A DNA stretch of 50,640 bases from a virus (IMGVR_UViG_3300009034_000057:1-50640); one strand, 5' to 3'; numbered from the stretch's first letter, positions 20,737 through 27,964 are shown. Numbers and translations: made by a program. The notes: generated by a model from the sequence alone, not told the origin.

Positions 20737-21580
20737 TAAAAACTTACCACAAGAATTTGTAAATGCTATTAAGCTTTATAAGCCCGACCCCGATAGAATG
20801 TCAGTCACACATTTGATAGATGAGCCTTTAATTCGCACTTTACAAATTGAGAAATGGGATGAAATAGTGGTTGATGCTTCTGATTATGTACTTATGATGT
20901 TAGGAATATCATTCCACAAACAAATGGAAAATGAATCTGATGAACATTCAGAAAGGAAATATGAAGATTTAATAGATGGAATTGCTCTTGTAGGTAAAGC
21001 AGATTTATATAGACCAAAAACCCAAAGTATTGAAGATTATAAGGTTACAAGTGTGTGGACTATTATATTTGGAGACAGAATAAAGGAGTGGGAAAAGCAG
21101 CTAAATGTTTATTGTTATCAATACAGGTCAAGAGGTTTGCCTGTTGCTAAATTACAAATACATTGTATTCTTAGAGATTGGTCTGAGACACGGGCACAAA
21201 GAGAAGATGATTATCCTAAAAATAATTTTGTAACAATAAATATTCCTATCTGGTCTATTGAAGAGCAAATGGAATATATAGAACAGCAGTTAGAATTTCA
21301 TAGAATGTGTCCAAAGGGGGAATGTTCTCCTGAATCTAAATGGCAAAAAGAAACTAAATGGGCTGTGATGAAAGAAGGAAGAAAATCTGCATTGAGGGTT
21401 TTGGATACAGAAGAAGATGCTATTAAATGGTGTGAGTTAAAAGGATATGGAAAAGTTATAAATAATTCTATAACATTAGGCAAAGATTTAAGTGCTAAAA
21501 TTGTAGAACGTCCTGGGGAATGTACCCGATGTTTAAAATATTGTGCAGTAAGAAGTGTATGTGAATTTGCAGGAGGTTAA
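20720..21580 (+). CDS. Cas4/RecB-like PD-(D/E)XK exonuclease with Fe-S cysteines
   Basis: 286 residues. GISFHKQME (His motif), GKADLYRP (Asp) and SIEDYKVTS (Glu-x-Lys) form a PD-(D/E)XK active site at about residues 74-115. The C-terminus has clustered cysteines CTRCLKYCAVRSVC (about 268-281), plus CPKGEC earlier, that fit the iron-sulfur cluster of Cas4/AddB-type nucleases. Likely a 5'-3' or ssDNA exonuclease in recombination and DNA end processing, in an operon with SSB and helicase. There is no Cas1/Cas2 or CRISPR array, so this is the phage recombination type. Confidence 0.8.
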   Translation: MKLTNNKNLPQEFVNAIKLYKPDPDRMSVTHLIDEPLIRTLQIEKWDEIVVDASDYVLMMLGISFHKQMENESDEHSERKYEDLIDGIALVGKADLYRPKTQSIEDYKVTSVWTIIFGDRIKEWEKQLNVYCYQYRSRGLPVAKLQIHCILRDWSETRAQREDDYPKNNFVTINIPIWSIEEQMEYIEQQLEFHRMCPKGECSPESKWQKETKWAVMKEGRKSALRVLDTEEDAIKWCELKGYGKVINNSITLGKDLSAKIVERPGECTRCLKYCAVRSVCEFAGG

Positions 21581-21581
21581 A

Positions 21582-21827
21582 ATGAGATTTGGAGACTTAC
21601 CCGTTGGTCACATTTTTAAGTATTGTGATTGTGATGAATATTTTCTGAAGTGTTGGGAACATAATGGCTGTAATAATGTGCATCTGAATAAGAGCCATTA
21701 CAATTATGTACTTGACTTTGAGGATGTTATCGATTGTGGAACAACTTTGATTATTAGTAATACCAATGCATCACTAACTTGTGATAATGAGTTTGAGGAT
21801 AATATAGATTCAGAGGGAGGAGGTTAA
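21582..21827 (+). CDS. Acidic Cys-containing protein, 81 residues
   Basis: Start taken at 21582, two bases after the nuclease stop, with GGAGGTTAAA encoded by the terminal Gly-Gly codons of the nuclease. MRFGDLPVGHIFKYCDCDEYFLK... ; the sequence G.LPVG..F is typical of a small beta-barrel phage family. Ends EGGG*, again because the next ribosome site is built from Gly codons. Confidence 0.6.
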   Translation: MRFGDLPVGHIFKYCDCDEYFLKCWEHNGCNNVHLNKSHYNYVLDFEDVIDCGTTLIISNTNASLTCDNEFEDNIDSEGGG

Positions 21828-21829
21828 AA

Positions 21830-22117
21830 ATGAATAATAAAATTAAGAAATGTTGTAAAAGAATAAAGAAAGAAATTATTCCACCAAACCAGTTTTTATA
21901 TGATGCTTCTGCAGTGGAAATATTGTATAATAAATTATCCGAGTTGAATGAAGATGATTTAAGGAAAGTTCAAGAGCTTTTATCTGCTGATACACGTATA
22001 CATTCTACTACTTTTTGTGGTGAAAATAGGAGATATTGCTATGATAAAACATATATTATCATTGCACATATACTGAACAACAAGTATAACATTTTGGTAT
22101 CGGAGGACTTAATATGA
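21830..22117 (+). CDS. 95-residue hypothetical protein
   Basis: Basic Cys-containing head (MNNKIKKCCKRIKKEI) then a helical body (VEILYNKLSELNEDDLRKVQELL). Overlaps the next ATG by four bases. Family unknown. Confidence 0.6.
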   Translation: MNNKIKKCCKRIKKEIIPPNQFLYDASAVEILYNKLSELNEDDLRKVQELLSADTRIHSTTFCGENRRYCYDKTYIIIAHILNNKYNILVSEDLI

Positions 22118-22506
22118 GTGATAATGTAGAACCAGTGGTGTGGGAACTTAAAGATTTGAGGATGGCAAGGATGAACGCTCTTAATAGAGCAGTTGATTTA
22201 TGTATTGCCAAGGAAATTACATTTGAAAATATAGAATCTCAAGCTGAAAAGTTTGTTGATTATATATATGATGGTGTGGAAGCTAAAGAAGAAAAGAAAC
22301 CTCCTACTCCGTTAGAAAATAGAAGGATTCTGGATAAAATTTGTGGTGAATATGAAAAGGATTGTCCAGATGGATTTGTAGTAATTTATATGACTGTAGT
22401 GAAAAAAATCTTAGAACATTTTGGTAAATTACCTACAAGAGAAGAAAGTATTCCAAAAATATTAGAAGTAATCCCAATATCAGAAGTAATAGTTGAAGGA
22501 GGTTAA
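22114..22506 (+). CDS. 130-residue hypothetical protein
   Basis: Acidic and helical (MSDNVEPVVWELKDLRMARMN...), with a Pro-rich hinge KKPPTPLENRR in the middle. Ends VEGG*, the Gly-Gly codons forming the next Shine-Dalgarno. Position between nuclease and SSB suggests a recombination accessory, not shown. Confidence 0.6.
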   Translation: MSDNVEPVVWELKDLRMARMNALNRAVDLCIAKEITFENIESQAEKFVDYIYDGVEAKEEKKPPTPLENRRILDKICGEYEKDCPDGFVVIYMTVVKKILEHFGKLPTREESIPKILEVIPISEVIVEGG

Positions 22507-22507
22507 A

Positions 22508-22756
22508 ATGAATAATTATGTGTTTCTAATTTGGTGTGAAGATGGAGGTTATGGATGGGGGGAAACAGGACAAACAGGTTTATGTGGAGCAGAAGGTGAA
22601 AATTTAGAAGAAGCTAAAAAGGATTTAAAGAATCAAATTCCAGGTGGTTATAAGTATCAATATTTAACCCAAGTTGGAAAACCGTTTGGTTTAACTTGGA
22701 ATTTAGGAGCTAATTTATCAGATATTTTTCCAAAATCTAAAAGCAGAGAAGATTAA
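22508..22756 (+). CDS. 82-residue hypothetical protein
   Basis: Start chosen at MNNYVF because GGAGGTTAAA lies just before 22508. Gly- and Trp-rich (CEDGGYGWGETGQTGLCG), likely beta. The central stretch YVFLIWCEDGGYGW recalls small HicB-like folds, but no partner toxin is nearby. Function unknown. Confidence 0.6.
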   Translation: MNNYVFLIWCEDGGYGWGETGQTGLCGAEGENLEEAKKDLKNQIPGGYKYQYLTQVGKPFGLTWNLGANLSDIFPKSKSRED

Positions 22757-22768
22757 GGAGGGGTAAAA

Positions 22769-23038
22769 ATGGATAAGAAAACTAAAGCTATTGTGTTCAT
22801 TCAAGGATTAATTAGTAGTCGAATGAAAGATGCTTATGCAAAGAAAATCCTCGCAGCTGATGATAAGTATGAAATGGAGGAAGAACATCAGAATAAATTA
22901 TATAATATTTTCTTTGGAATGAAATTTGAGTTTGAGCAGTTTTTAGATAGAAAGGGCATGAATGAATTTTGTGAACTTAGTGCTTTTTCTGAAAAGACGA
23001 GAAAAGATATAGAATCGGGAATATATAAGAAGGAGTAA
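22769..23038 (+). CDS. 89-residue hypothetical helical protein
   Basis: AAGGAGGGGT site. MDKKTKAIVFIQGLISSRMKD..., charged helices throughout. Immediately upstream of ssb. Family unknown. Confidence 0.6.
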   Translation: MDKKTKAIVFIQGLISSRMKDAYAKKILAADDKYEMEEEHQNKLYNIFFGMKFEFEQFLDRKGMNEFCELSAFSEKTRKDIESGIYKKE

Positions 23039-23042
23039 AATT

Positions 23043-23381
23043 ATGAATATATGTACTTTTATTGGTAATCTCACGAGTGACCCTGAACTATCAACTGTTG
23101 GTCAGTATGATACTGTGCTGTGTAAGTTTACTTTAGCAGTTAATACCAAGACTAAAAAGGGAGATGAAGTATTGTTTATTAAATGTTCCCTATTTGGTAA
23201 GGGTGGTGAAGTTGTTGTTAAGTATTTGAGTAAGGGAAGCCCTTTAGCTGTGAGTGGTAGATTACAAATGAATGAATATCAAGGGAAGAATTATTACAGT
23301 ATTCTTGTTAATGAGTTTAAGTTTATTGGTAATAAGAATATCCCAAAGAAACAAGAACCTGAAGATGAAGTACCCTTTTAA
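23043..23381 (+). CDS. ssb: Single-stranded DNA-binding protein
   Basis: 112 residues with the OB-fold pattern MNICTFIGNLTSDPEL...., FTLAVNTKTKK, LFIKCSLFGKGGEVV.KYLSKGSPLAVSGRL and an acidic tip DEVPF, which in SSBs binds partner proteins. Shorter than bacterial SSB because the linker is reduced. Ten bases ahead of the helicase gene. Confidence 0.92.
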   Translation: MNICTFIGNLTSDPELSTVGQYDTVLCKFTLAVNTKTKKGDEVLFIKCSLFGKGGEVVVKYLSKGSPLAVSGRLQMNEYQGKNYYSILVNEFKFIGNKNIPKKQEPEDEVPF

Positions 23382-23390
23382 GAGGATTAA

Positions 23391-24233
23391 ATGAGCTATG
23401 AAAATCTTATCAATGCAAAAGATAAAGTTAAAGATGTTGCTGCTAATATCAATAAGCAGTCGATGGGACTTGAGACAGGGCTTGCCAGTTTAGATAATCA
23501 GATAAGAGGTTTAGAGAAAGGAGACTATATAATCTTAGCTGGCAGGCCAAGTATGGGAAAATCAAGTCTTGCGACTGATATAGCTCTTGCAGTAGGGAAG
23601 GTGGGAACTGTTGTTATTTTCTCATTAGAGATGAATGGTATTATTTGTCTCGAAAGGTTGATAGCAAATTTAGCAAAGGTCAACTACCATAAATTAAAAT
23701 TAAATCAAGCTGTAAATGGTGAATTGAAGAAAGTTGACAGGGCTGCTCAGGAGTTATGTAAACGTAGGATATTAATAGATGATTCTTCTAAGCTTTATCC
23801 TAAGATTCTAAGAGAAAGATTAGAATATATAAAACCTAAATACGGATTAGAGTGTGTAATAATTGATTATTTGCAACTTATGACTGCTTGGAGAACAGAA
23901 GGCAGACAGATGGAGATAACAGATATAAGCAGGGAATTGAAAGCTATAACAAAAGACTTTAATATTCCTTTAGTAGCTGTAAGTCAATTAAGCAGAGCAG
24001 TAGAACAACGAACAGATAGGAAACCAAGATTATCTGATTTAAGAGAATCAGGTAGTTTGGAACAGGATGCCCATAAAATCTTACTGTTATATCGTCCTGC
24101 TTATTATGGTGAGGAAGATAGTTCTGAAGCTGAAATTATTGTGGGGAAAAATAGAAGTGGTCCTACTGGTATTGTAAAAGTTAAATGGGATTCTGAGTCA
24201 ATGTCATTTCAAGATATAATTGGAGGATTCTAA
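23391..24233 (+). CDS. DnaB-like replicative helicase, RecA domain only
   Basis: 280 residues. Walker A GRPSMGKSS (about 51-59), H1a FSLEM, Walker B VIIDYLQLM, VSQLSRAVEQR, DLRESGSLEQDAH and the arginine-finger region KNRSGPTG. The N-terminal primase-binding domain of DnaB is missing, so it is a short phage form, probably working with the Toprim primase at 24658. The last residues SMSFQDIIGGF are copied by a micro-ORF at 24435. The stop overlaps the next ATG. Confidence 0.92.
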   Translation: MSYENLINAKDKVKDVAANINKQSMGLETGLASLDNQIRGLEKGDYIILAGRPSMGKSSLATDIALAVGKVGTVVIFSLEMNGIICLERLIANLAKVNYHKLKLNQAVNGELKKVDRAAQELCKRRILIDDSSKLYPKILRERLEYIKPKYGLECVIIDYLQLMTAWRTEGRQMEITDISRELKAITKDFNIPLVAVSQLSRAVEQRTDRKPRLSDLRESGSLEQDAHKILLLYRPAYYGEEDSSEAEIIVGKNRSGPTGIVKVKWDSESMSFQDIIGGF

Positions 24234-24430
24234 TGAAAACTGTTTTGAAGGAAGAATTAGAAAAAACTATAAGAAGTTTGAGTGATTATGATTTAAGATA
24301 TTTAAATTCTGCCGGAGCTATACTGCAAAGGACATTGGCTAATAACTCTAAAGCATTAGAATTAAAAACATTGCCTTTCATTTTTATAGACAATTGTATT
24401 ATTAGCGAAATAGATAGAAGAGGATTATGA
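24233..24430 (+). CDS. 65-residue hypothetical protein
   Basis: Starts in TAATG overlap with the helicase stop, using its terminal GGAGGATTC as ribosome site. Charged helices (MKTVLKEELEKTIRSLSDYD...). Could be a helicase partner; family unknown. Confidence 0.6.
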   Translation: MKTVLKEELEKTIRSLSDYDLRYLNSAGAILQRTLANNSKALELKTLPFIFIDNCIISEIDRRGL

Positions 24431-24434
24431 ATCA

Positions 24435-24467
24435 ATGAGTTTTCAAGATATAATTGGAGGATTTTAA
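24435..24467 (+). CDS. Micro-ORF copying the helicase C-terminus
   Basis: ATG...TAA encodes MSFQDIIGGF, identical to the last ten residues of the helicase. The Ser codon is AGT instead of TCA and the last Phe TTT instead of TTC: both changes are silent. It carries the GGAGGA site of the next gene (24469). Either a duplicated translation-initiation cassette or a real small peptide. Confidence 0.4.
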   Translation: MSFQDIIGGF

Positions 24468-24468
24468 G

Positions 24469-24546
24469 ATGAAAGATTTTATAATTAGACTTATTATAGG
24501 TTTTATTGTTGGATTTATGGTGGGTATAATTGTTTTTGTAATGTGA
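24469..24546 (+). CDS. 25-residue membrane peptide
   Basis: MKDFIIRLIIGFIVGFMVGIIVFVM: one Gly-zipper hydrophobic helix after the micro-ORF ribosome site. Possibly a small holin-like or regulatory membrane peptide; no test possible by eye. Confidence 0.5.
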   Translation: MKDFIIRLIIGFIVGFMVGIIVFVM

Positions 24547-24559
24547 AAGGAGAGTTTTG

Positions 24560-24658
24560 ATGGATAGAATAATTCCTTATATATTCTATTTATTAGCTGG
24601 GCTACATTGGGTTATAGGTACAATACTTAGTATATATTTAGTAGCGAAAGGAAACTAA
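24560..24658 (+). CDS. 32-residue membrane peptide
   Basis: MDRIIPYIFYLLAGLHWVIG..., one hydrophobic helix; AAAGGAGAG upstream; its stop overlaps the primase start (TAATG). Confidence 0.5.
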   Translation: MDRIIPYIFYLLAGLHWVIGTILSIYLVAKGN

Positions 24659-25449
24659 TGATACGAGTATCTAAAGATATGCCTTGTCCTATATGTAAGA
24701 AAGAAGATTGGTGTATGGTTTCTCCTGATGGTAAAGCAGCAATATGTCCTCGTATTCCAAGTGATAAAATTATAGGTGAATCAGGGTTTCTTCACATACT
24801 TAGCAAAGACTATAAACCTGTTAAGATTAAAAAGAAATATCAAGTACCTATAAATTGGGATGCTTTAAATACTTTCTATCAGAAAAGGTGCAATGATATA
24901 GTTTTGCAACCTTTGGTAGAAGAATTTGGTTATACTAATTTAAAACGTATGGGTATAGGCTATGATGGGGAATCCTGGACATTTCCCATGCGAAATTCAG
25001 AGGATGAAATTATAGGTGTTCAACGAAGGTTTCTTAATGGGGATAAAAGATTTGTTAAAGGAAGTAAAAATGGTTTGTTTATTCCAAGAGGATTAAATAT
25101 TGCTGCCTCTGAAATATTAATATGTGAGGGTGTATCTGATACTATTGCTGCTCTTGATATGGATTTTGAAGCTATAGGTAGAGTAAGTTGTGGTACTGGT
25201 GTGCAGATGTTATGTGATTATTTCACTTATCAGGTTTCTTCTCCTAAGATTATCATTGTAGCTGATAATGATTTAGTGGGGATTCAAGGAGCTAAAAAAC
25301 TTGCAGAAGCTTTAATCGCTGTAAACCGTATAGCCCATGTAATCATTCCTCCAGTTGCAGACCTAAGAGCCTGGAAAGAAAGTGGTCTTACAAAAGAAGA
25401 ATTGACAGAAAAATTGGATTTAGCTCTTGACAATTTGAATGGAATATGA
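24658..25449 (+). CDS. DNA primase with zinc finger and Toprim domain
   Basis: 263 residues. N-terminal CPIC...WC...C zinc motif (about 9-31), then a linker and a Toprim fold: ILICEGVSDTIAAL (catalytic Glu) and IIVADNDLVGIQGA (DxD-like). This is the compact phage primase type that primes for the short DnaB-like helicase encoded upstream. The end of the gene contains a perfect promoter for the next gene. Confidence 0.88.
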   Translation: MIRVSKDMPCPICKKEDWCMVSPDGKAAICPRIPSDKIIGESGFLHILSKDYKPVKIKKKYQVPINWDALNTFYQKRCNDIVLQPLVEEFGYTNLKRMGIGYDGESWTFPMRNSEDEIIGVQRRFLNGDKRFVKGSKNGLFIPRGLNIAASEILICEGVSDTIAALDMDFEAIGRVSCGTGVQMLCDYFTYQVSSPKIIIVADNDLVGIQGAKKLAEALIAVNRIAHVIIPPVADLRAWKESGLTKEELTEKLDLALDNLNGI

Positions 25450-25455
25450 TATAAT
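25427..25455 (+). promoter_or_regulatory. Consensus sigma70 promoter inside the primase gene
   Basis: TTGACA (25427-25432), 17-base spacer, TATAAT (25450-25455), perfect consensus. The expected start (~25462) coincides with the ATG at 25462, predicting a leaderless or nearly leaderless mRNA. Confidence 0.85.
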
Positions 25456-25461
25456 AAAGAG

Positions 25462-25905
25462 ATGAGAATGAAAAAACAAAACGGATTCTATTGGCATATT
25501 CACCATGATAAATTAATCGAATGGTGTTACAATTATCGGGAACGAGTATATTTTATCAAAAAGTATAAACCAAAAAACGAAATCAAAACTCGTTTAAGAT
25601 TATGCCAACCAGTTAAGGGTAAACTGCCTATTGAATTTGTCAAGACATGGGAAGCCCATATTAAGACATGGGAAGCCTATGGTAAGGCATGTAATGCCCA
25701 TGACAAGGCACGGAAAGCCTATTATGGTAAGGCAAAGGAAGCCTATGACAAGACAAGGATAGCCTGTAATAAGGCATGGGATGCTCGTAATAGGGCACAG
25801 GAAACTTATAACAAAGTGCGAAAAATCTACAAAGAGGAAATAGAAGCCTTACACGCAAAGGAATGTCCTAATTGTATTTGGAATGGTGAAGAGTTAAAGT
25901 TTTAG
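25462..25905 (+). CDS. Heptad-repeat protein with conserved ends (KA..AY.KA family)
   Basis: 147 residues. N-terminal domain ...FYWHIHHDKLIEWCYNYRERV... RLRLCQPVKGKLP, then about nine 7-residue repeats of K-A/T-x-x-A-Y/H-x (25634-25820), then ALHAKECPNCIWNG. The same arrangement, with variable repeat numbers, occurs in an uncharacterised family I recall from environmental phage and bacterial genomes. The repeats would form a long charged helix. The HIHH and the ECPNC ends could bind metal. It has its own perfect promoter. Function unknown. Confidence 0.75.
   Translation: MRMKKQNGFYWHIHHDKLIEWCYNYRERVYFIKKYKPKNEIKTRLRLCQPVKGKLPIEFVKTWEAHIKTWEAYGKACNAHDKARKAYYGKAKEAYDKTRIACNKAWDARNRAQETYNKVRKIYKEEIEALHAKECPNCIWNGEELKF
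25634..25815 (+). repeat. 21-base coding repeats with AAGGCA..GGA..GCC core
   Basis: Eight or nine direct repeats of 21 bases (one of 24) inside the gene, each like AAGGCA-nGGAAn-GCC-TAT. Besides encoding heptads, several can fold as GGC/GCC hairpins with a GGA in the loop, resembling the intergenic GGA-loop hairpins. Confidence 0.65.
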
Positions 25906-25915
25906 AGATGAGGTT

Positions 25916-26107
25916 ATGATGGTTAAACAATGGGGTAAAAATCCAGAATACACATTTTATGCTTATATTAATTGGAGAGTATGGGCATTGCCTATAAGAA
26001 TTGTAAAAGATAAAATACAAGATATTATTGGAAATAAACGTTCTGCTTTTTGTTTAGAAATATTTTGCTTTGGTTTTGAAATAGAAAGATGGAAATGGAG
26101 TAAATGA
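25916..26107 (+). CDS. 63-residue hypothetical protein
   Basis: Aromatic-rich (MMVKQWGKNPEYTFYAYINWR...), ends EIERWKWSK. GAGATGAGGTT upstream. Family unknown; likely small folded early protein. Confidence 0.5.
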   Translation: MMVKQWGKNPEYTFYAYINWRVWALPIRIVKDKIQDIIGNKRSAFCLEIFCFGFEIERWKWSK

Positions 26108-26187
26108 AAATGTGGGTATTGCCATTAATACTAATAATTGTAGTAATTATGAGTATTATTATAGTTTATGAAGCAAAAGGATTATGA
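26104..26187 (+). CDS. 27-residue membrane peptide
   Basis: MKMWVLPLILIIVVIMSIII..., one hydrophobic helix, ATG overlapping the previous stop. Ribosome site weak. Confidence 0.45.
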   Translation: MKMWVLPLILIIVVIMSIIIVYEAKGL

Positions 26188-26206
26188 CTTATCAAGAGGT
26201 TCTACA

Positions 26207-26521
26207 ATGAATACGAAAGCTAAAGGAAATAGACGGGAAAGACAAGCTAAGAAAATCCTTGAAGCGGAAGGATACTTAGTTACTAAAGCTGGTGGTAGTC
26301 TTGGAGCATTTGACCTTGTAGCTTTAACTATGGGGGAAAAATGTGCTAATCTAAATTTGGTTAAATGTATTCAAGTTAAGTCTAATCGTAAACCTGGAAA
26401 GGAGGAAATGAAACAACTATATTCAGTTACTAAACAGCTTCATAAGATAGTATCATGTGAGGTTTGGATATTTCATGACTATTATCAGGGAATAGAGATT
26501 ATAGATTTAAGAGAGGAATAG
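26207..26521 (+). CDS. Hjc-like PD-(D/E)XK nuclease (Holliday-junction resolvase type)
   Basis: 104 residues from the ATG at 26207 (AAGAGG site). KGNRRERQAKKILEAEGY (Arg-rich helix with Glu), GGSLGAFDLVAL (Asp) and CIQVKSN (Gln-x-Lys) give the E...D...QxK arrangement of archaeal-type Holliday resolvases and related phage nucleases. Likely role: resolving recombination or replication junctions before packaging. Confidence 0.8.
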   Translation: MNTKAKGNRRERQAKKILEAEGYLVTKAGGSLGAFDLVALTMGEKCANLNLVKCIQVKSNRKPGKEEMKQLYSVTKQLHKIVSCEVWIFHDYYQGIEIIDLREE

Positions 26522-26524
26522 AAA

Positions 26525-27046
26525 ATGGATGATAGACATTGGGCAATAATTATATTGGCTTTCCTGGTTCTATATGTTATTGTTTGTATAAGTGGTTGTC
26601 AACAGGCATATAGAAAGCCAGAGCCGGAAAGACCCCCTACTTATTTTGAGATTCATATTGTTAAGCATCTTAATTGGATGGTTCTTGTGTCTATAGTTGG
26701 AGTAGCATTAGGTATAGCAGCTATGTTAAATGGAGCTAAATATGCTGTTCCTCTTATTGTGGGCTGCTTGGGTTCATTGGGACTAAGTATAGCTGTGGCT
26801 ACTTATTCTAAGTATATAGCTATATATGCTTTTATTGTTGCTGGTGTGGTATTTATTTATAGTGTGTTCTTAAAAGATAGAGCATTGAAAGAGATTGTTA
26901 CAGGTGGTGAAAACTTTAAAAGTAAATGTCTATTACCTGCTCCTACAGAAAATTATGCTGCAAAAGAAATGTTCAAAAGAGCACATAATAATGTACAATC
27001 TAAAACTACTCAGCAAATGGTGAAAAAGATTAAGGCTATAATATGA
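26525..27046 (+). CDS. Predicted lipoprotein with several membrane helices
   Basis: 173 residues. N-terminal hydrophobic segment ends in ISGCQQ (Cys at about 25), a lipobox. Then WMVLVSIVGVALGIAAMLNG, VPLIVGCLGSLGLSIAVA and IAIYAFIVAGVVFIYSVF are three helices, followed by a charged tail ending MVKKIKAII. No homolog recognised with certainty. As the only sizeable membrane protein of the early block it is a candidate for a lysis or envelope function, which is inference. Confidence 0.6.
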   Translation: MDDRHWAIIILAFLVLYVIVCISGCQQAYRKPEPERPPTYFEIHIVKHLNWMVLVSIVGVALGIAAMLNGAKYAVPLIVGCLGSLGLSIAVATYSKYIAIYAFIVAGVVFIYSVFLKDRALKEIVTGGENFKSKCLLPAPTENYAAKEMFKRAHNNVQSKTTQQMVKKIKAII

Positions 27047-27267
27047 GTAAATCAGATGCAGGAAAAGGTGATACTCCCAGACCAGTTAATAAAAAGAAAT
27101 ATGATGAAGGGTATATACGGATATTTGGTCAGACATGTCCTAATTGTGAGGGATTAGGGATAGAAAGATTATATCCTCCATCTGCAATTATTGATGAAGA
27201 TGTATATGTTTATTGTAGTAAATGTAATGGTAAAGGTAAAGTATATGATGTTAAGCCTACAGCTTAA
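27043..27267 (+). CDS. 74-residue protein with DnaJ-type zinc motif
   Basis: Begins MSKSDAGKGDTPRPVNKKKY..., a start shared by a common phage family, and has CPNCEGLG and CSKCNGKGK, two halves of a CxxCxGxG zinc centre. The last codons GTTAAGCCTACAGCTTAA are also the first hairpin of leader copy C. Function unknown. Confidence 0.75.
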   Translation: MSKSDAGKGDTPRPVNKKKYDEGYIRIFGQTCPNCEGLGIERLYPPSAIIDEDVYVYCSKCNGKGKVYDVKPTA

Positions 27268-27291
27268 TCATCATTGTGTGAAACACAAGAT
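27251..27291 (+). promoter_or_regulatory. Two-hairpin leader element, copy C
   Basis: TTAAGC-CTACA-GCTTAA (27251-27267), then ATC-A-TTGTGT-GAA-ACACAA-GAT (27270-27291). The first hairpin includes the upstream stop codon. No consensus promoter lies just upstream, so here the element acts within a longer transcript or uses another promoter. Downstream genes: a membrane peptide, then the nucleotide enzymes. Confidence 0.7.
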
Positions 27292-27317
27292 ATTAATAAG
27301 TTGAAAGGGGAATGATT

Positions 27318-27404
27318 ATGGTTACTGTAATTGTATGTTTAGGCATTGGCTACTTGTTGTCAATAGTGACGTGGCCGTTGGTAAAGAAAGTCTTGCGATT
27401 GTAA
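27318..27404 (+). CDS. 28-residue membrane peptide
   Basis: The AAAGGGG site fits the ATG at 27318 better than that at 27312. MVTVIVCLGIGYLLSIVTWP... is one hydrophobic helix with a basic end (KKVLRL). First gene after leader copy C. Confidence 0.5.
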   Translation: MVTVIVCLGIGYLLSIVTWPLVKKVLRL

Positions 27405-27431
27405 ACCGGTGTGGAGAAAAGGATGCTATGT

Positions 27432-27447
27432 AAGGCACGGATGCCTT
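27432..27447 (+). repeat. Hairpin with ACGGAT hexaloop
   Basis: AAGGC-ACGGAT-GCCTT, directly before the gene at 27460. Fourth plus-strand member of the GGC-ANGGAT-GCC set (with 12687, 13378 and 13719). It lies where the ribosome site of 27460 would be, and GCCTT TTAGG overlaps its edge. Confidence 0.6.
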
Positions 27448-27459
27448 TTAGGTTTTCTT

Positions 27460-27609
27460 ATGAAAAGATACAAATATAAAGACTATAAATGTGCTTGCAA
27501 TGGTTCCTGGTGTGAGGGATTATGCAGGGATGAACACTTGAATAGAAAAAGAAAGTTTGGAAATAGGTGTCCTGCTGCCTATAAAGATAGGAGAAGGAAT
27601 GACAGATAA
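27460..27609 (+). CDS. 49-residue Cys-rich basic protein
   Basis: Start taken at ATG 27460. MKRYKYKDYKCACNGSWCEG... with five or six cysteines and many Arg/Lys. The ribosome site is poor (TTTTAGG), so translation may depend on the hairpin just upstream. Overlaps the next gene. Confidence 0.5.
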   Translation: MKRYKYKDYKCACNGSWCEGLCRDEHLNRKRKFGNRCPAAYKDRRRNDR

Positions 27610-27964
27610 AGAAATACAAGATGAGATGATGAAAGATATGGGATTAAAACATGATGATGATAAACTTCGTATGGATTTAATTCCTGTAGATGCTTTAATA
27701 GGTTTATCCCAAGCACTTGCACATGGGGCTAAAGAGTATACTCCTTATAATTGGGCTAAAGGGATAAAATGGAGTAAAATATATGCGGCTGTTTTGAGAC
27801 ATTTAACTGCATGGTATCAAGGGGAAGATATAGACCCTGATTCTGGCCTATTACATATAGACCATGCCCTTTGTAATCTCGCTTTTCTTAGCACATATTC
27901 AAAACATAAGAAATATGATGGCTTTGATAATAGACCTATAAAGGAATTTATAGATGAAAAATAA
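27599..27964 (+). CDS. dATP/dGTP diphosphohydrolase-family protein (DUF5664-like)
   Basis: 121 residues from ATG 27599 (AGGAGAAGG site). HDDDKLRMDLIPVDALIGL, HGAKEYTPYNW, AVLRHLTAWYQGED.D..SG..H.DHALCNLAFL match the dGTP/dATP pyrophosphohydrolase N-terminal family, all-alpha MazG-like enzymes with Glu/Asp metal ligands. It would hydrolyse purine dNTPs, shaping the nucleotide pool. Its relative MazZ works in 2-aminoadenine phages, but no PurZ is present here. Confidence 0.75.
   Translation: MTDKEIQDEMMKDMGLKHDDDKLRMDLIPVDALIGLSQALAHGAKEYTPYNWAKGIKWSKIYAAVLRHLTAWYQGEDIDPDSGLLHIDHALCNLAFLSTYSKHKKYDGFDNRPIKEFIDEK

Noticed and set aside
20720-21580. CRISPR-Cas adaptation module (Cas4-like nuclease)
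   Set aside because: No Cas1, Cas2 or repeat-spacer array is in the genome; Cas4-like exonucleases next to SSB and helicase are normal phage recombination genes.
27599-27964. 2-aminoadenine (Z) genome
   Set aside because: A dATP/dGTP hydrolase-family gene alone is not enough; no PurZ or DatZ was recognised.
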